Positions 34,556 to 42,672 of a stretch of DNA of 48,527 bases are shown one piece after another. The stretch's first letter is position 1. Every line of letters starts with the position of its first letter. Origin of the DNA: Ruminococcus sp. (GTDB lineage: Bacteria > Bacillota > Clostridia > Oscillospirales > Ruminococcaceae); assembly GCA_017484095.1 (NCBI GenBank), contig JAFUTU010000016.1, forward strand, positions 1-48,527. Reading direction: 5' to 3'. The position numbers were made by a program, and so were the translations under genes. The notes under the pieces are model-generated. The model was not told the origin of the DNA and made no database searches. It saw only the letters and a program-made list of their open reading frames with translations.

Positions 34556-36051
34556 GACAGTTTTCTCTTACAAAATCCGTGGCAGACTTCTTTCGCCGCC
34601 GCCAGCACCCGATAAAGATAATCTCCTACACGACAAAGCAGCTGTGGCTGCTGGTGATACCTTTAGCCAAGTACCTTATAGCGGCTCAGTTCAATTTCGA
34701 GAGCTGGTTTCGCTCTCACTGGCTGGAGATACTCACCGTCGCTCTGATATTCGGATATGCTGTGCTGCGCTGGGTATTCGTATATTATGAGGTCGGCGAA
34801 GACCATATCACTACCCATACAGGCTTTTTCGGCATAAAGACCACAAGGGTCAATTTTTCCGAGATATCTGCCTTTTCGCTTAATCAGGGCTACCTTGACA
34901 GGCTTATACGCTCCTGCACTATTTATATAGACACAGGTGCAAGCTCATCAAGAACCTCGGATATCTCCTTCAACCTTAACCGCAAGCAGGCATTTGAGAT
35001 ATATCACAGCATCACCTCGGTCTGTCATAATAAGCCAAAGTATGTCTACAGATCGAGAAGATCTGACCTTATGATATTTTCACTGCTGTTCTCCTCCACC
35101 CTCTCGGGAATGCTGGTCGTTGTGGGTATCATCTTTCAGGCGTACAGGATCATGGGTAGAGAGGTCGAGCTTCGCCTCCTGCGTGAAGTTAACAGCAGGA
35201 TAGAGAGTTCTCCTATCCTAGAGGTCATTCCTGCGTATATCCTTGCAGGCGCTACCCTTATCTTCGGGCTGTGGCTCGTGTCATTCGTGGCAAACCTTAT
35301 GAGACACTGGGGCTTTTCATGTACAAAGTCCTCGGGCCTGTTCATAATCAGAAGCGGCAAGGGCGCAAGAAGACGCCATGTGCTGAGAAGACGAAGAATA
35401 AACTATATCGACTATAAGCAGTCATTTCTGATGAAGCTTTTTCGCATCACCACTGTTGAGGTCGGCTGTACAGGCTACGGCAAGCGTCACAGAGAGATAT
35501 CTGCCATGATACCTATCACCACCAACAGCCGTGTAAACGAGTCTATGAAAGAGCTTCTTCCGACCTTTCCTCCCGTTAGGGGCACAGTATCTACCGATAA
35601 AAGCTCAATGCCGTTTTTTATGCTGCTGCCGTTTGTGTGTTCGTTTTTGCCTGCGGCTGCCGCATATGTGGCATATCCTTATTTTCCGCGCTGGCACAGA
35701 GAGATAATAATGACCGCAGTCATCGCAACTATACCTCTCATCTGGCTGACTATAGTTAAGGCGGCTGCATCCGTTTGTACCTATATTGGTTTTGAGAACG
35801 GCTTCTGCACTATGAGCTTTTGCGGCTGGTATAAGTTTCATAAGGTCGCAGCACCTGTTGATAAAATATCAAAGATAGTTGTATCTCGGCATCCATTTCA
35901 GCGCATAGGCGGCACCTGTGCCGTATATGTATATACTAATGACAGCCGTGCAACAAAGCACTATGTAAAGGGAGTAAATTACAAGGCTGTGGTTGAGCTT
36001 CTGAAAAATAATGGCTTTCCCTTTGAACAAACTGACGGAGATGAACGCTGA
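34552..36051 (+). CDS. Multi-pass bPH2 membrane protein (YdbT-like)
   Basis: This 499-residue protein carries repeated bPH2 units separated by membrane helices. PH-like strands occur at about 75-160 (Y-E-V-G-E-D-H-I-T-T-H-T-G-F-F-G), 255-330 (a basic loop R-R-H-V-L-R-R-R-R-I-N-Y-I-D-Y) and 400-490. Helix pairs lie near 30-80, 160-250 and 350-405. This is the YdbT pattern and it partners the preceding YdbS-like gene. The basic loops suggest contact with acidic lipids. It overlaps mntP by one base (TGATG). Function is unknown. Confidence 0.8.
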   Translation: MRQFSLTKSVADFFRRRQHPIKIISYTTKQLWLLVIPLAKYLIAAQFNFESWFRSHWLEILTVALIFGYAVLRWVFVYYEVGEDHITTHTGFFGIKTTRVNFSEISAFSLNQGYLDRLIRSCTIYIDTGASSSRTSDISFNLNRKQAFEIYHSITSVCHNKPKYVYRSRRSDLMIFSLLFSSTLSGMLVVVGIIFQAYRIMGREVELRLLREVNSRIESSPILEVIPAYILAGATLIFGLWLVSFVANLMRHWGFSCTKSSGLFIIRSGKGARRRHVLRRRRINYIDYKQSFLMKLFRITTVEVGCTGYGKRHREISAMIPITTNSRVNESMKELLPTFPPVRGTVSTDKSSMPFFMLLPFVCSFLPAAAAYVAYPYFPRWHREIIMTAVIATIPLIWLTIVKAAASVCTYIGFENGFCTMSFCGWYKFHKVAAPVDKISKIVVSRHPFQRIGGTCAVYVYTNDSRATKHYVKGVNYKAVVELLKNNGFPFEQTDGDER

Positions 36052-36614
36052 TGAATTTTTTTGCCCTTGTGCTGTTGGGCGCAGGTCTTGCGATGGACGC
36101 TTTTGCAGTGTCTGTCTGTAAGGGGCTGAATATGCGGAAGATCAATTACCGCCATGCTTTTATAATAGCGCTGTTTTTCGGTGGTTTTCAGGCGCTCATG
36201 CCGTTTCTCGGCTGGCTCCTCGGAAAGCAGTTCGCCAAGTATATAGAGTCTGTAGACCACTGGATAGCATTTGCTCTTCTTGCATTTATCGGAGGAAAAA
36301 TGATCTATGAGGCTTTGCACGAAAATGAAGAAGATATAGTAAAAGAAGAGAAAAAGCTCGATGTAAAAGAGCTTTTTATGCTGGCAGTCGCGACAAGCAT
36401 TGATGCTCTTGCTGTTGGAGTTACGTTCTCATTTTTCGATGTCAATATACCTCTTGCGCTGGCAACCATAGGTGTTGTAACGTTTATGATCTCCTTTTGC
36501 GGAGTAGGTATAGGCAACCGATTTGGTGCTGCCTACAAAAACAAAGCCGAGATCGTCGGAGGAGCAGTCCTCGTCTGTCTCGGCATATACATTTTAATAC
36601 GTGATCTTTTATAA
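36051..36614 (+). CDS. mntP: Manganese efflux pump MntP
   Basis: The 187-residue protein has six predicted helices in two homologous halves, with Asp16 in M-D-A-F-A-V-S and Asp118 in S-I-D-A-L-A-V-G. These match the conserved acidic positions of E. coli MntP. It exports excess Mn2+ from the cytoplasm. No manganese (yybP-ykoY) riboswitch precedes it; it starts inside the stop of the bPH2 gene, so expression follows the upstream operon. It is the last gene before the terminator at 36661. Confidence 0.93.
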   Translation: MNFFALVLLGAGLAMDAFAVSVCKGLNMRKINYRHAFIIALFFGGFQALMPFLGWLLGKQFAKYIESVDHWIAFALLAFIGGKMIYEALHENEEDIVKEEKKLDVKELFMLAVATSIDALAVGVTFSFFDVNIPLALATIGVVTFMISFCGVGIGNRFGAAYKNKAEIVGGAVLVCLGIYILIRDLL

Positions 36615-36660
36615 TGCCCTTAAACTTTTTCGCAGCACATATCTATTAATTAAGCGCAAC

Positions 36661-36697
36661 AAAAAGCAGCACACTCAGAATAGAGTATGCTGCTTTT
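36661..36697. terminator. Bidirectional terminator between mntP and the GH5-like gene
   Basis: AAAAAGCAGCA pairs with TGCTGCTTTT, with an extra ACTC/GAGT inner stem. A and T runs flank both ends, so it can serve both convergent genes. Confidence 0.85.
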
Positions 36698-36707
36698 AAT
36701 TTTACTG

Positions 36708-37883
36708 TTATACCGCTACTTCATTCTTTCCTGTCGGGAAGAGCATTTTTTCATCGAGCTTATCTGCCATTTTAGTTATAGCAGGCTCAATATCAGCCCA
36801 GAGACCACAGCCGTCGTCCTGTCCGCTTGATTTCCAAGCCTGAACACCGTTCCAGCCGCTGTCATAAGCCTCTTCATAGGCAGCAGCGATATCGAAATCT
36901 CCGTCAGACACTGCAGGGCACTCACCGATCACCGCAGGCTTCGTACCGTCAAGTCCGAAATCCTCAGGGCTCATAGAGAACGGATAACCCCACATTCTCT
37001 GCATCCATGAATACCAGTGTACTGAGTAGAAGTCAACATAAGCATATGCCTTGTCGTACTTGTCGGCAGTCATAAAGCTTTGCAGCTCTCCGTCAGATAT
37101 CTTGTTGCCTTCCTGCTTGTCTGAATTATACTTTATCATTCCGAGACCGACAGTTACAAGCACATCTGAATTCTCATGTATAGCAGCAGCTGCCTCTGCG
37201 TAATACCTTTGCAGACCGTCCCAGCTGAGCTTTCCGCATTCATCGTTTTCAACTATCCAGTCAGGCTCGTTGCAGAGGTCTATCGACCACAGATAATCGT
37301 TCTTGTCATACCTCTGAACGAAAGGCACTATGTAGTTGTCGATAAAGGACTGCGTTTTCGTTTCATCGGCTACCATGTCTCTCCATGCCTGGTAATTCGC
37401 ATTCTGATCCTTGAAGCAGTCAAATGACTGTACCGTAGCCATTATGTATATCTGGTACTGCTCCGCCAAGAAGAACAGGTCGTCAAGGTCGCTCCAGTGA
37501 GCATCAGTAGCACCGTTCACCGTGCCGTCAGGGGAAATGTCGATACCTGTGGTACCGTCGCAGATTATCCACACTCTTGCAGCGTTGCAGCCTGCCTCAT
37601 GGAGCTTTGAAAAATGCTCCTGCCAGAACTCAAAATTAAAACCGCCGCCGAAGTCGTTCCACTTATCCCATGGGGTGTTTACACCGTTTATCCAGAGTGT
37701 CTGTCCTCCGACCTTGAACTCCGTACCCTCAACAACGACCTGTGCAGGTGAAGTGCCTGCATTGTCTTTAAGCTTTTTATCTACCTCCAGCGCCTTTGAG
37801 GAGACCTCCTCTTTGCCGCAGGAAGCACACGCCAGCAGCATCATTGCCGCCATTGAAGCGCTCAGCAATCTTTTTATTCTCAT
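36708..37883 (-). CDS. GH5-like (clan GH-A) glycoside hydrolase lipoprotein
   Basis: This 391-residue protein has a lipoprotein signal (L-L-A-C-A-S-C; Cys19 or Cys22) and a TIM-barrel of clan GH-A. The predicted acid/base is Glu206 in L-C-N-E-P and the nucleophile is Glu321 in V-I-G-E-C-P. Other marks are R-V-W-I and H-W-Y-S-W. The set fits GH5-type beta-mannanases or glucanases, though the subfamily is uncertain. Start at ATG 37883, six bases after GGAGG. The enzyme would sit on the outer face of the cell membrane and process oligosaccharides that reach it. It has its own promoter and is convergent with mntP. The unknown minus-strand genes upstream are separate units. Confidence 0.82.
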   Translation of the reverse strand: MRIKRLLSASMAAMMLLACASCGKEEVSSKALEVDKKLKDNAGTSPAQVVVEGTEFKVGGQTLWINGVNTPWDKWNDFGGGFNFEFWQEHFSKLHEAGCNAARVWIICDGTTGIDISPDGTVNGATDAHWSDLDDLFFLAEQYQIYIMATVQSFDCFKDQNANYQAWRDMVADETKTQSFIDNYIVPFVQRYDKNDYLWSIDLCNEPDWIVENDECGKLSWDGLQRYYAEAAAAIHENSDVLVTVGLGMIKYNSDKQEGNKISDGELQSFMTADKYDKAYAYVDFYSVHWYSWMQRMWGYPFSMSPEDFGLDGTKPAVIGECPAVSDGDFDIAAAYEEAYDSGWNGVQAWKSSGQDDGCGLWADIEPAITKMADKLDEKMLFPTGKNEVAV

Positions 37884-37936
37884 AACTGACCTCCGTAAAA
37901 AAATTGAACTATTTCCGGCAAACTGCCGTTTAAGAA

Positions 37937-37965
37937 AGTATAACACAATTGTGCTGTTATTTCAA
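37937..37965 (-). promoter_or_regulatory. Promoter of the GH5-like gene with operator-like palindrome
   Basis: On the minus strand TTGAAA (37965-37960), a 17-bp spacer and TATACT (37942-37937). The spacer contains the perfect palindrome CACAATTGTG (37944-37953), where a repressor could sit. Confidence 0.65.
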
Positions 37966-38010
37966 GAGCTTTGTGAAAAAACTAAACCGCTTTTTTCAGC
38001 TTCACACCCG

Positions 38011-39051
38011 TCATAACCCGTCCCAGTTCATATCTGAGATACCGTAATATGTCGGCGGAACTACAACATTTCCGAAGCGGTCGATGATACCGCACTTCCA
38101 CCAGTCTGTATAGAACTGCGCATAGCCGTCTGTTGTAAAGTTGTAGATATAGCCCTCGGTGGAGAATATCTCCTCTCCCTTTTCGTTATAGACTTTAGAG
38201 ATGCTGCCTTCATTGTTGACCGTGTAGTCCTTGAGCTCGGGGTATTTATATTCCGGCTCGGGATATGTCTCTTCTTCCCTGTTCAGGGTAAATGGACGTT
38301 CTTTATCAAGATCCAGAAAACTTTCATATTTATTGCTGACAATGATGTTCTGGCGGTCAATATAGAAGTAATAGCCGCCCTGATAGGCTTCAAAATACTC
38401 GGTGGAATCGAGCGCTATGACACGGTCATACTGTGGCTCGATTATCCAGTCGCCCTTGCTGTCGATAACTCCCCAGCGGTCGTTTACTGCCGCCGAGGTA
38501 CACTCAGGTATACCGAACCAGTATTCCTTATCGAACTTACAGGGGATAACTATCTCATAGTCCTCGTTCATAAAGCCCCATTTGCCGTCGATGCAGACTC
38601 TGGCAAATCCTGATTCAAAACCGTCCAGATCATCATATTCGGGCGCCAGCACATATTTGCCCTGACTGTCAACTATACCTGCCTTGCCGTCATTTTTCAC
38701 TATATATGTTCCGGGCTTACAGTTCACCGTGTCTACGAAACTGTAGGCGGCGTTCCCTATATGCCATTCCTGTGTGTCCAGCATATAGTATTCCTTGCCT
38801 TTTCTGGCAACAGCTACCCCGTATTCATCAAACTCCCTGACCTCGTCATACTCAAATGGTATCATCTCTCTGCCGAACTCGTCTATAAAGCCCCATTTGC
38901 AATGCTCGTTCTCCGCTGATACAAGCCCGAAGTGGAACAGGGCATAGCGGTCATATGGCAGCGCCATATTAATTTCAGAGGGCAGCAGCAGCGCCAGCAC
39001 CAGCGCAGCCGCCGTCACAGCTAATGATATTATTATCGGTTTTTTGGTCAT
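38011..39051 (-). CDS. WG-repeat protein with N-terminal membrane anchor
   Basis: This 346-residue protein starts with one hydrophobic segment (about 7-23), then several WG repeats (K-W-G-F-I-D-E-F-G, K-W-G-F-M-N-E, R-W-G-V-I-D-S-K-G, K-C-G-I-I-D-R-F-G) spaced by about 40-45 residues with I-P-x-x-Y/F-D after each. Such repeats form beta-structures; their role is not known. Start at ATG 39051, six bases after GGAG, in preference to a frame extension overlapping the upstream gene. It is co-transcribed with the membrane protein gene just upstream. It is likely extracellular and tethered. Confidence 0.8.
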   Translation of the reverse strand: MTKKPIIISLAVTAAALVLALLLPSEINMALPYDRYALFHFGLVSAENEHCKWGFIDEFGREMIPFEYDEVREFDEYGVAVARKGKEYYMLDTQEWHIGNAAYSFVDTVNCKPGTYIVKNDGKAGIVDSQGKYVLAPEYDDLDGFESGFARVCIDGKWGFMNEDYEIVIPCKFDKEYWFGIPECTSAAVNDRWGVIDSKGDWIIEPQYDRVIALDSTEYFEAYQGGYYFYIDRQNIIVSNKYESFLDLDKERPFTLNREEETYPEPEYKYPELKDYTVNNEGSISKVYNEKGEEIFSTEGYIYNFTTDGYAQFYTDWWKCGIIDRFGNVVVPPTYYGISDMNWDGL

Positions 39052-39074
39052 GGCGTTCTCCTTTCTTGCCCACA

Positions 39075-40304
39075 TCAACTAAATGAGACCTTGCCATCAA
39101 GACCGAGATCAGCTGCCTTTTGCTCAAGTTTTTTAGTGTCTGTTTCATTGGCAACGATTCTCAGAACGATCTTTTCTGTGTTTTCCATTTTCTTCATCAC
39201 CGAAAGATCACTTTCAAGGTCAAGCGGGACCGTCGCCTTGATGTACCTGTATCCGTCAAATTCAGGCAGATCCGAAAGCTGCGGACCTACTTCATAGTCA
39301 TGGTAATGATCGTTATAGATAATGACACAGTCAAAGCCGTCCAGCTTCTCGTTCAGCCAATTGTCTGAAATGTCGATACGATCTCTGCCGGCCGAAAAAC
39401 TGAACGTGATGCTGTTGAATTTATTGATCTCGCATTCAGGGTTCTTGCTCAGATGATCTGAGATAAAGCCCATTATCTCTTTGGTTTCTAAGATAAGGTC
39501 TTCTTTTTTCATAGATATGAGGTCTATTTCTGCTCTGTAGTCACCGCTGTGATCGGCATTATCCTTTCGGCATGAGGTCCTGACAGAGTGTATCCCAAAC
39601 TCATCAGACCTGTCCAGCACCTCAGCCCACATATCCGAACCGCTGAACTCGTCAACGTTGCTCTCGCTGATATAATGGCTGTCGGCGTAGTTATCTCTTG
39701 CAGATCTGTAGATAAGGTCCGGCAGAAAATGTATAAGAAGTGTTGCGAAAAACACTGTGATAAATACGGTGAGAAATATTTTCATGCCCTCTGACCTTAC
39801 CGCTTTTCCGGCTGCCGCAGCCTCACCGTCGGCCTGCACCGTCTCAGCATCGGCTTCCACGTCAGCGATCTCAGCAGCTGGTACATCACTTGTGCCGGCT
39901 GTTTTATTTCGCCTGTTTTTTATGTACATCACCAGCATTGCCAGCACAATCGCAGCAAACTGCACCCAGAAATTCACAAACTGTAAGAACAGTATTGAAA
40001 ACTCATCGCCGAGAAAGCCGCCGGGAACATCAGTAAACTCAAAAATGCTGTGCCTGTCGATAAACATCAGCAAGAGCATCAGCCCTGTCACAATGGCCTC
40101 TGAAGCGATCCAGAACCACCCGTCTGTTTTTTTGCTCACAACAAATATAAAGCACAGCCCAAAACCGAAAAGCCAGTACAGCGGAGTGAAAAAAACATTT
40201 TTAATTACAAATCTGCGAAGATCATCAAATATATTTATATACGGCATCAAAAGCAGCATATTGCATAAAAGCGGTATCAACCACCTTGCCATGTTCTTTT
40301 TCAC
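39075..40304 (-). CDS. Multi-pass membrane protein of unknown function
   Basis: I do not recognise this protein. It has about four N-terminal membrane helices (residues 6-130), an acidic Ala-rich cytoplasmic linker (E-A-A-A-A-G-K-A), a fifth helix near 178-198 and a C-terminal exterior domain of about 200 residues with alternating beta and alpha pattern. The final part, E-K-I-V-L-R-I-V-A-N-E-T-D-T-K-K-L-E-Q-K-A, has no enzyme motif. Start is GTG 40304 after AGGTGA; ATG 40292 is nearly as good. It lies 23 bases from the WG-repeat gene. A sensing or envelope role is only a guess. Confidence 0.6.
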   Translation of the reverse strand: MKKNMARWLIPLLCNMLLLMPYINIFDDLRRFVIKNVFFTPLYWLFGFGLCFIFVVSKKTDGWFWIASEAIVTGLMLLLMFIDRHSIFEFTDVPGGFLGDEFSILFLQFVNFWVQFAAIVLAMLVMYIKNRRNKTAGTSDVPAAEIADVEADAETVQADGEAAAAGKAVRSEGMKIFLTVFITVFFATLLIHFLPDLIYRSARDNYADSHYISESNVDEFSGSDMWAEVLDRSDEFGIHSVRTSCRKDNADHSGDYRAEIDLISMKKEDLILETKEIMGFISDHLSKNPECEINKFNSITFSFSAGRDRIDISDNWLNEKLDGFDCVIIYNDHYHDYEVGPQLSDLPEFDGYRYIKATVPLDLESDLSVMKKMENTEKIVLRIVANETDTKKLEQKAADLGLDGKVSFS

Positions 40305-40438
40305 CGTGCTTCACCTGCCTTTCCTGCATTTTCACCAGTATTATACCACCCTTCGAGAGTGATTTCAAGTTGTTTTATGAGAAAACCCGTGCAAAAATGG
40401 TAATTTTTAATAGATTTTGAATTTTAGATAAAAAGCCC

Positions 40439-40467
40439 TTGACTTACGTGCGGATATGTAGTATAAT
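40439..40467 (+). promoter_or_regulatory. Promoter of tRNA-Pro
   Basis: TTGACT at 40439-40444, a 17-bp spacer and TATAAT at 40462-40467, twelve bases before the tRNA. Confidence 0.85.
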
Positions 40468-40479
40468 ATTATGTGCGAT

Positions 40480-40556
40480 CGGGGTGTGGCGCAGATTGGT
40501 AGCGCGCTACCTTGGGGTGGTAGAGGCCGTGGGTTCAAGTCCCGTCACTCCGACCA
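40480..40556 (+). tRNA. tRNA-Pro, anticodon GGG, CCA encoded
   Basis: The 77-base cloverleaf folds: acceptor CGGGGTG/CACTCCG (one wobble), D stem GCGC/GCGC, anticodon stem CTACC/GGTAG with loop TTGGGGT (anticodon GGG), and T loop TTCAAGT. The 3' ACCA is encoded. It reads CCC and CCU proline codons. Confidence 0.95.
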
Positions 40557-40566
40557 GCGAAAGCAG

Positions 40567-40592
40567 AAAACCGCCTTTTCAGGCGGTTTTTG
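40567..40592 (+). terminator. Terminator after tRNA-Pro
   Basis: AAAACCGCC pairs with GGCGGTTTT around six bases, with a T tract. Confidence 0.85.
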
Positions 40593-40616
40593 CTTTGTTA
40601 AAAAATGAAAGCTGTG

Positions 40617-40655
40617 GGCACTCACACTCCTGCGGAGTGATAGAGTGCCATTTTT
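40617..40655 (+). terminator. Second terminator-like hairpin between tRNA and anti-sigma gene
   Basis: GGCACTC pairs with GAGTGCC, with an inner CACTCC-TGC-GGAGTG stem, and ATTTTT follows on the plus strand. On the minus strand it could also end the anti-sigma message, though the T run there is poor. Confidence 0.6.
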
Positions 40656-40707
40656 ATTCAAATCGGTGCCGGTATTCTGCGAAGCCATACTGCAGCTCTG
40701 ACATACA

Positions 40708-41994
40708 TTAGCCTAAGCTTTTACTTTTCCAGAGTGTCCTTCCGTTTATCAGTATCTCAGTTACCTTATAAGGGTCGGTGAACTGGCTGAAGTTTGTATA
40801 TGTCAAGGCTGCTGAGCGGTCGTCATCTGCTTCTGCTATAAATCCGTCATCAGTTATATAGCTGTGCTCTGCGATCGAGAATGAACTTGTCACGGTGTTC
40901 TCCTCGCCGTTATCCAGCCTGAAGGTAACATCAACATTGCCGCAGCCCATATCATCGGGCTCTGTTCCTGCAAGCTCAAGGAAGTTTTTTCCGTCACCTT
41001 TTATCGTGCAGGTCATTCCCGAGAGCACGATCCTCATGCCATAGTCATTTTCCTCGGGCTCTATGATAAAGTCGTTTTCAGAAATATGAGCCTTGATAAT
41101 AAAGCTTCCCTCATAGTATTCATTTGCGAGATCACGGTAAAGCTTCTTGTGAGCAGCGAGCTTACGATCGTACTCGCCGGTAACTACTGCACCGTTATAT
41201 ACTCCGAGATCATCAAGATCATTAAGACTGTTCAGAAAGTTAATGTACTCATCATCCATTTCTTCACTGTACCTGAATGAGAAAATGTCTCCGAAACCGA
41301 GAATAATATCGTAATCCTCGTCACCGATCTTCCAGTCATTAGCTATAGTTATGCTCAGTGACCCGTCATCGTTCAGCTCACAGTTTACCGACTCTTGGCC
41401 CCAGTGAAGCTGTGATGCGTCATTTATCTCTTTGCCCTTAAAATGATCCATATATGAATATGGGATACACATTTGCAGACCCGCTTCAAACCGCTTCTCG
41501 TCACCCTCGGCAAAGGCTGTTCCGTCAGTTTTTCTTGCAGTCACAAGGGCATAGTCTCTCCCTATATCAGATACAATTCCCTCAACTGTGATATCAATGT
41601 CTTTAAAAGTATTTTCCAGCACAACGCCGTTAAATGGCTGAGTTGTGCTTTCAAGCTCGTTTATATCGCCTGATATCGTTTCGCCGTTATCGGCAGCCTT
41701 TGACTTAAATGCATTGCCGTAGTTGTAATGATAAACAGCGTAGGCTGTGATACCGCTCAGGCAGGCAGCTGCCGCCGCAATAAGCGCAATGAATATCGTC
41801 CGTTTCTTTGTTCGTTTTACACTTGTAGTTCTTTTCATTTCAATTCCCGCCTTTCTCATGACGGAGGAAAGAATGCGCTGCTGCTCGTCATCGCTGAGGC
41901 TGTAATTCTCATCGAATGATGCAAGCTCATTTGAGAGCCTTTCGGCATCAGCTAAAGAAACGCTCTCCTCCAATGCCTTCAACTTTTCCTTCAT
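40708..41994 (-). CDS. DUF4179-type ECF anti-sigma factor (pair 1)
   Basis: This 428-residue protein has a cytoplasmic N-terminal domain (1-65), one membrane helix (about 67-85; I-F-I-A-L-I-A-A-A-A-A) and a large beta-rich extracellular domain (E-N-T-F-K-D-I-D-I-T-V-E-G near 129). This is the layout of ECF anti-sigma factors of the DUF4179 kind. The cytoplasmic part would hold the sigma factor and the outer part would sense a signal. R-K-A-G-I-E-M-K before the helix is shared with the pair 2 anti-sigma. ATG 41994 overlaps the sigma stop codon (TGATG), with GGAGGAGGG upstream. The sensed signal is unknown. Confidence 0.82.
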   Translation of the reverse strand: MKEKLKALEESVSLADAERLSNELASFDENYSLSDDEQQRILSSVMRKAGIEMKRTTSVKRTKKRTIFIALIAAAAACLSGITAYAVYHYNYGNAFKSKAADNGETISGDINELESTTQPFNGVVLENTFKDIDITVEGIVSDIGRDYALVTARKTDGTAFAEGDEKRFEAGLQMCIPYSYMDHFKGKEINDASQLHWGQESVNCELNDDGSLSITIANDWKIGDEDYDIILGFGDIFSFRYSEEMDDEYINFLNSLNDLDDLGVYNGAVVTGEYDRKLAAHKKLYRDLANEYYEGSFIIKAHISENDFIIEPEENDYGMRIVLSGMTCTIKGDGKNFLELAGTEPDDMGCGNVDVTFRLDNGEENTVTSSFSIAEHSYITDDGFIAEADDDRSAALTYTNFSQFTDPYKVTEILINGRTLWKSKSLG

Positions 41995-42518
41995 CACATA
42001 CCCTCCTCCAATATTTTCTTTAACTTTTTGAGTCCCCGGGAAATTTTCATATTCAAAGTACTGATGTTCATGCCGAGATCTTTAGCAATTTCGATATTTT
42101 TCTGCCCAAGATAATACTTGCGGATAATGATCAGGCTGTCAGGCTCACCAAGCTGTTTTATCGCTTCAATAAGGTCTGTGTTGTCACTTTCATCATCAGC
42201 AATGATATTTTCAAGATCATCGTAACCGACCGTTTTCTCGTGCCTGCATTGCTTGCGGAATATATTTATACAGTGGCGCTTGGCAATTACTGATAGCACC
42301 GCCTGCACCGATCTCATATCAAAGCTTGTCTTTTTGCCTGTATTATAGAACATAAGAAAAACATCACTGACTGCTTCTTCAATGTCCTCTCTGGAACACA
42401 CATCTCTTAGCCTTGTGTATGCCACCTTATGCACATAAGCACCATATTGCCCGATCACCTGTGCAAGCCCTCGTTCCGAGTCGCTCTTCAGCAGCATGAG
42501 CAGTTCCTTATCGTTCAT
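41994..42518 (-). CDS. ECF RNA polymerase sigma factor (pair 1)
   Basis: This 174-residue sigma factor has ECF region 2 (R-E-D-I-E-E-A-V-S-D-V-F-L-M-F-Y, A-V-L-S-V-I-A-K-R-H-C-I-N) and region 4 (Y-L-G-Q-K-N-I-E-I-A-K-D-L-G-M-N-I-S-T-L-N-M-K-I-S-R-G-L). The start is ATG 42518, seven bases after GAGG; a GTG ten codons earlier lacks a site and lies in the palindrome TGAAACGTTTCA. It is held inactive by the membrane anti-sigma encoded next. It is a clear paralogue of the pair 2 sigma (region 2 is nearly the same). Confidence 0.9.
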   Translation of the reverse strand: MNDKELLMLLKSDSERGLAQVIGQYGAYVHKVAYTRLRDVCSREDIEEAVSDVFLMFYNTGKKTSFDMRSVQAVLSVIAKRHCINIFRKQCRHEKTVGYDDLENIIADDESDNTDLIEAIKQLGEPDSLIIIRKYYLGQKNIEIAKDLGMNISTLNMKISRGLKKLKKILEEGM

Positions 42519-42535
42519 ATGAAAACCTCGCTTGT

Positions 42536-42547
42536 TGAAACGTTTCA
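42536..42547. promoter_or_regulatory. Palindrome TGAAACGTTTCA upstream of ECF sigma 1
   Basis: A perfect 12-bp palindrome lies 17 bases before the ATG. The same 12 bases occur 16 bases before the pair 2 sigma ATG at 44452-44463. TGAAAC is the typical ECF -35 word, but CG-centred palindromes are also typical of LacI-type operators. Confidence 0.55.
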
Positions 42548-42595
42548 CTATATACAGTCAAAACAAAAGTGCCAAAAATCACATCTGACAAATAA

Positions 42596-42624
42596 ATTAT
42601 ACACCAAACTCTTTAAACTTTTCA
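42596..42624 (-). promoter_or_regulatory. Candidate sigma-A promoter of ECF pair 1
   Basis: On the minus strand TATAAT (42601-42596) is exact, but the -35 is weak (TGAAAA, 42624-42619) at 17 bp. Confidence 0.45.
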
Positions 42625-42629
42625 TGAAC

Positions 42630-42657
42630 AAAAAACAGCGCACCCGAAGGTGCGCTG
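42630..42657 (-). terminator. Terminator of ECF pair 2
   Basis: On the minus strand AGCGCACC pairs with GGTGCGCT, and T6 follows. It separates pair 2 from pair 1. Confidence 0.8.
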
Positions 42658-42672
42658 AACAGAAAATTATTC

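Noticed and set aside
36000..36060. Manganese riboswitch before mntP
   Set aside because: mntP starts one base into the stop codon of the bPH2 gene, so there is no leader for a riboswitch.
42536..42547. CcpA (cre) site
   Set aside because: The cre consensus is 14 bases with an extra base on each side of CG; this palindrome is 12 bases and tighter.
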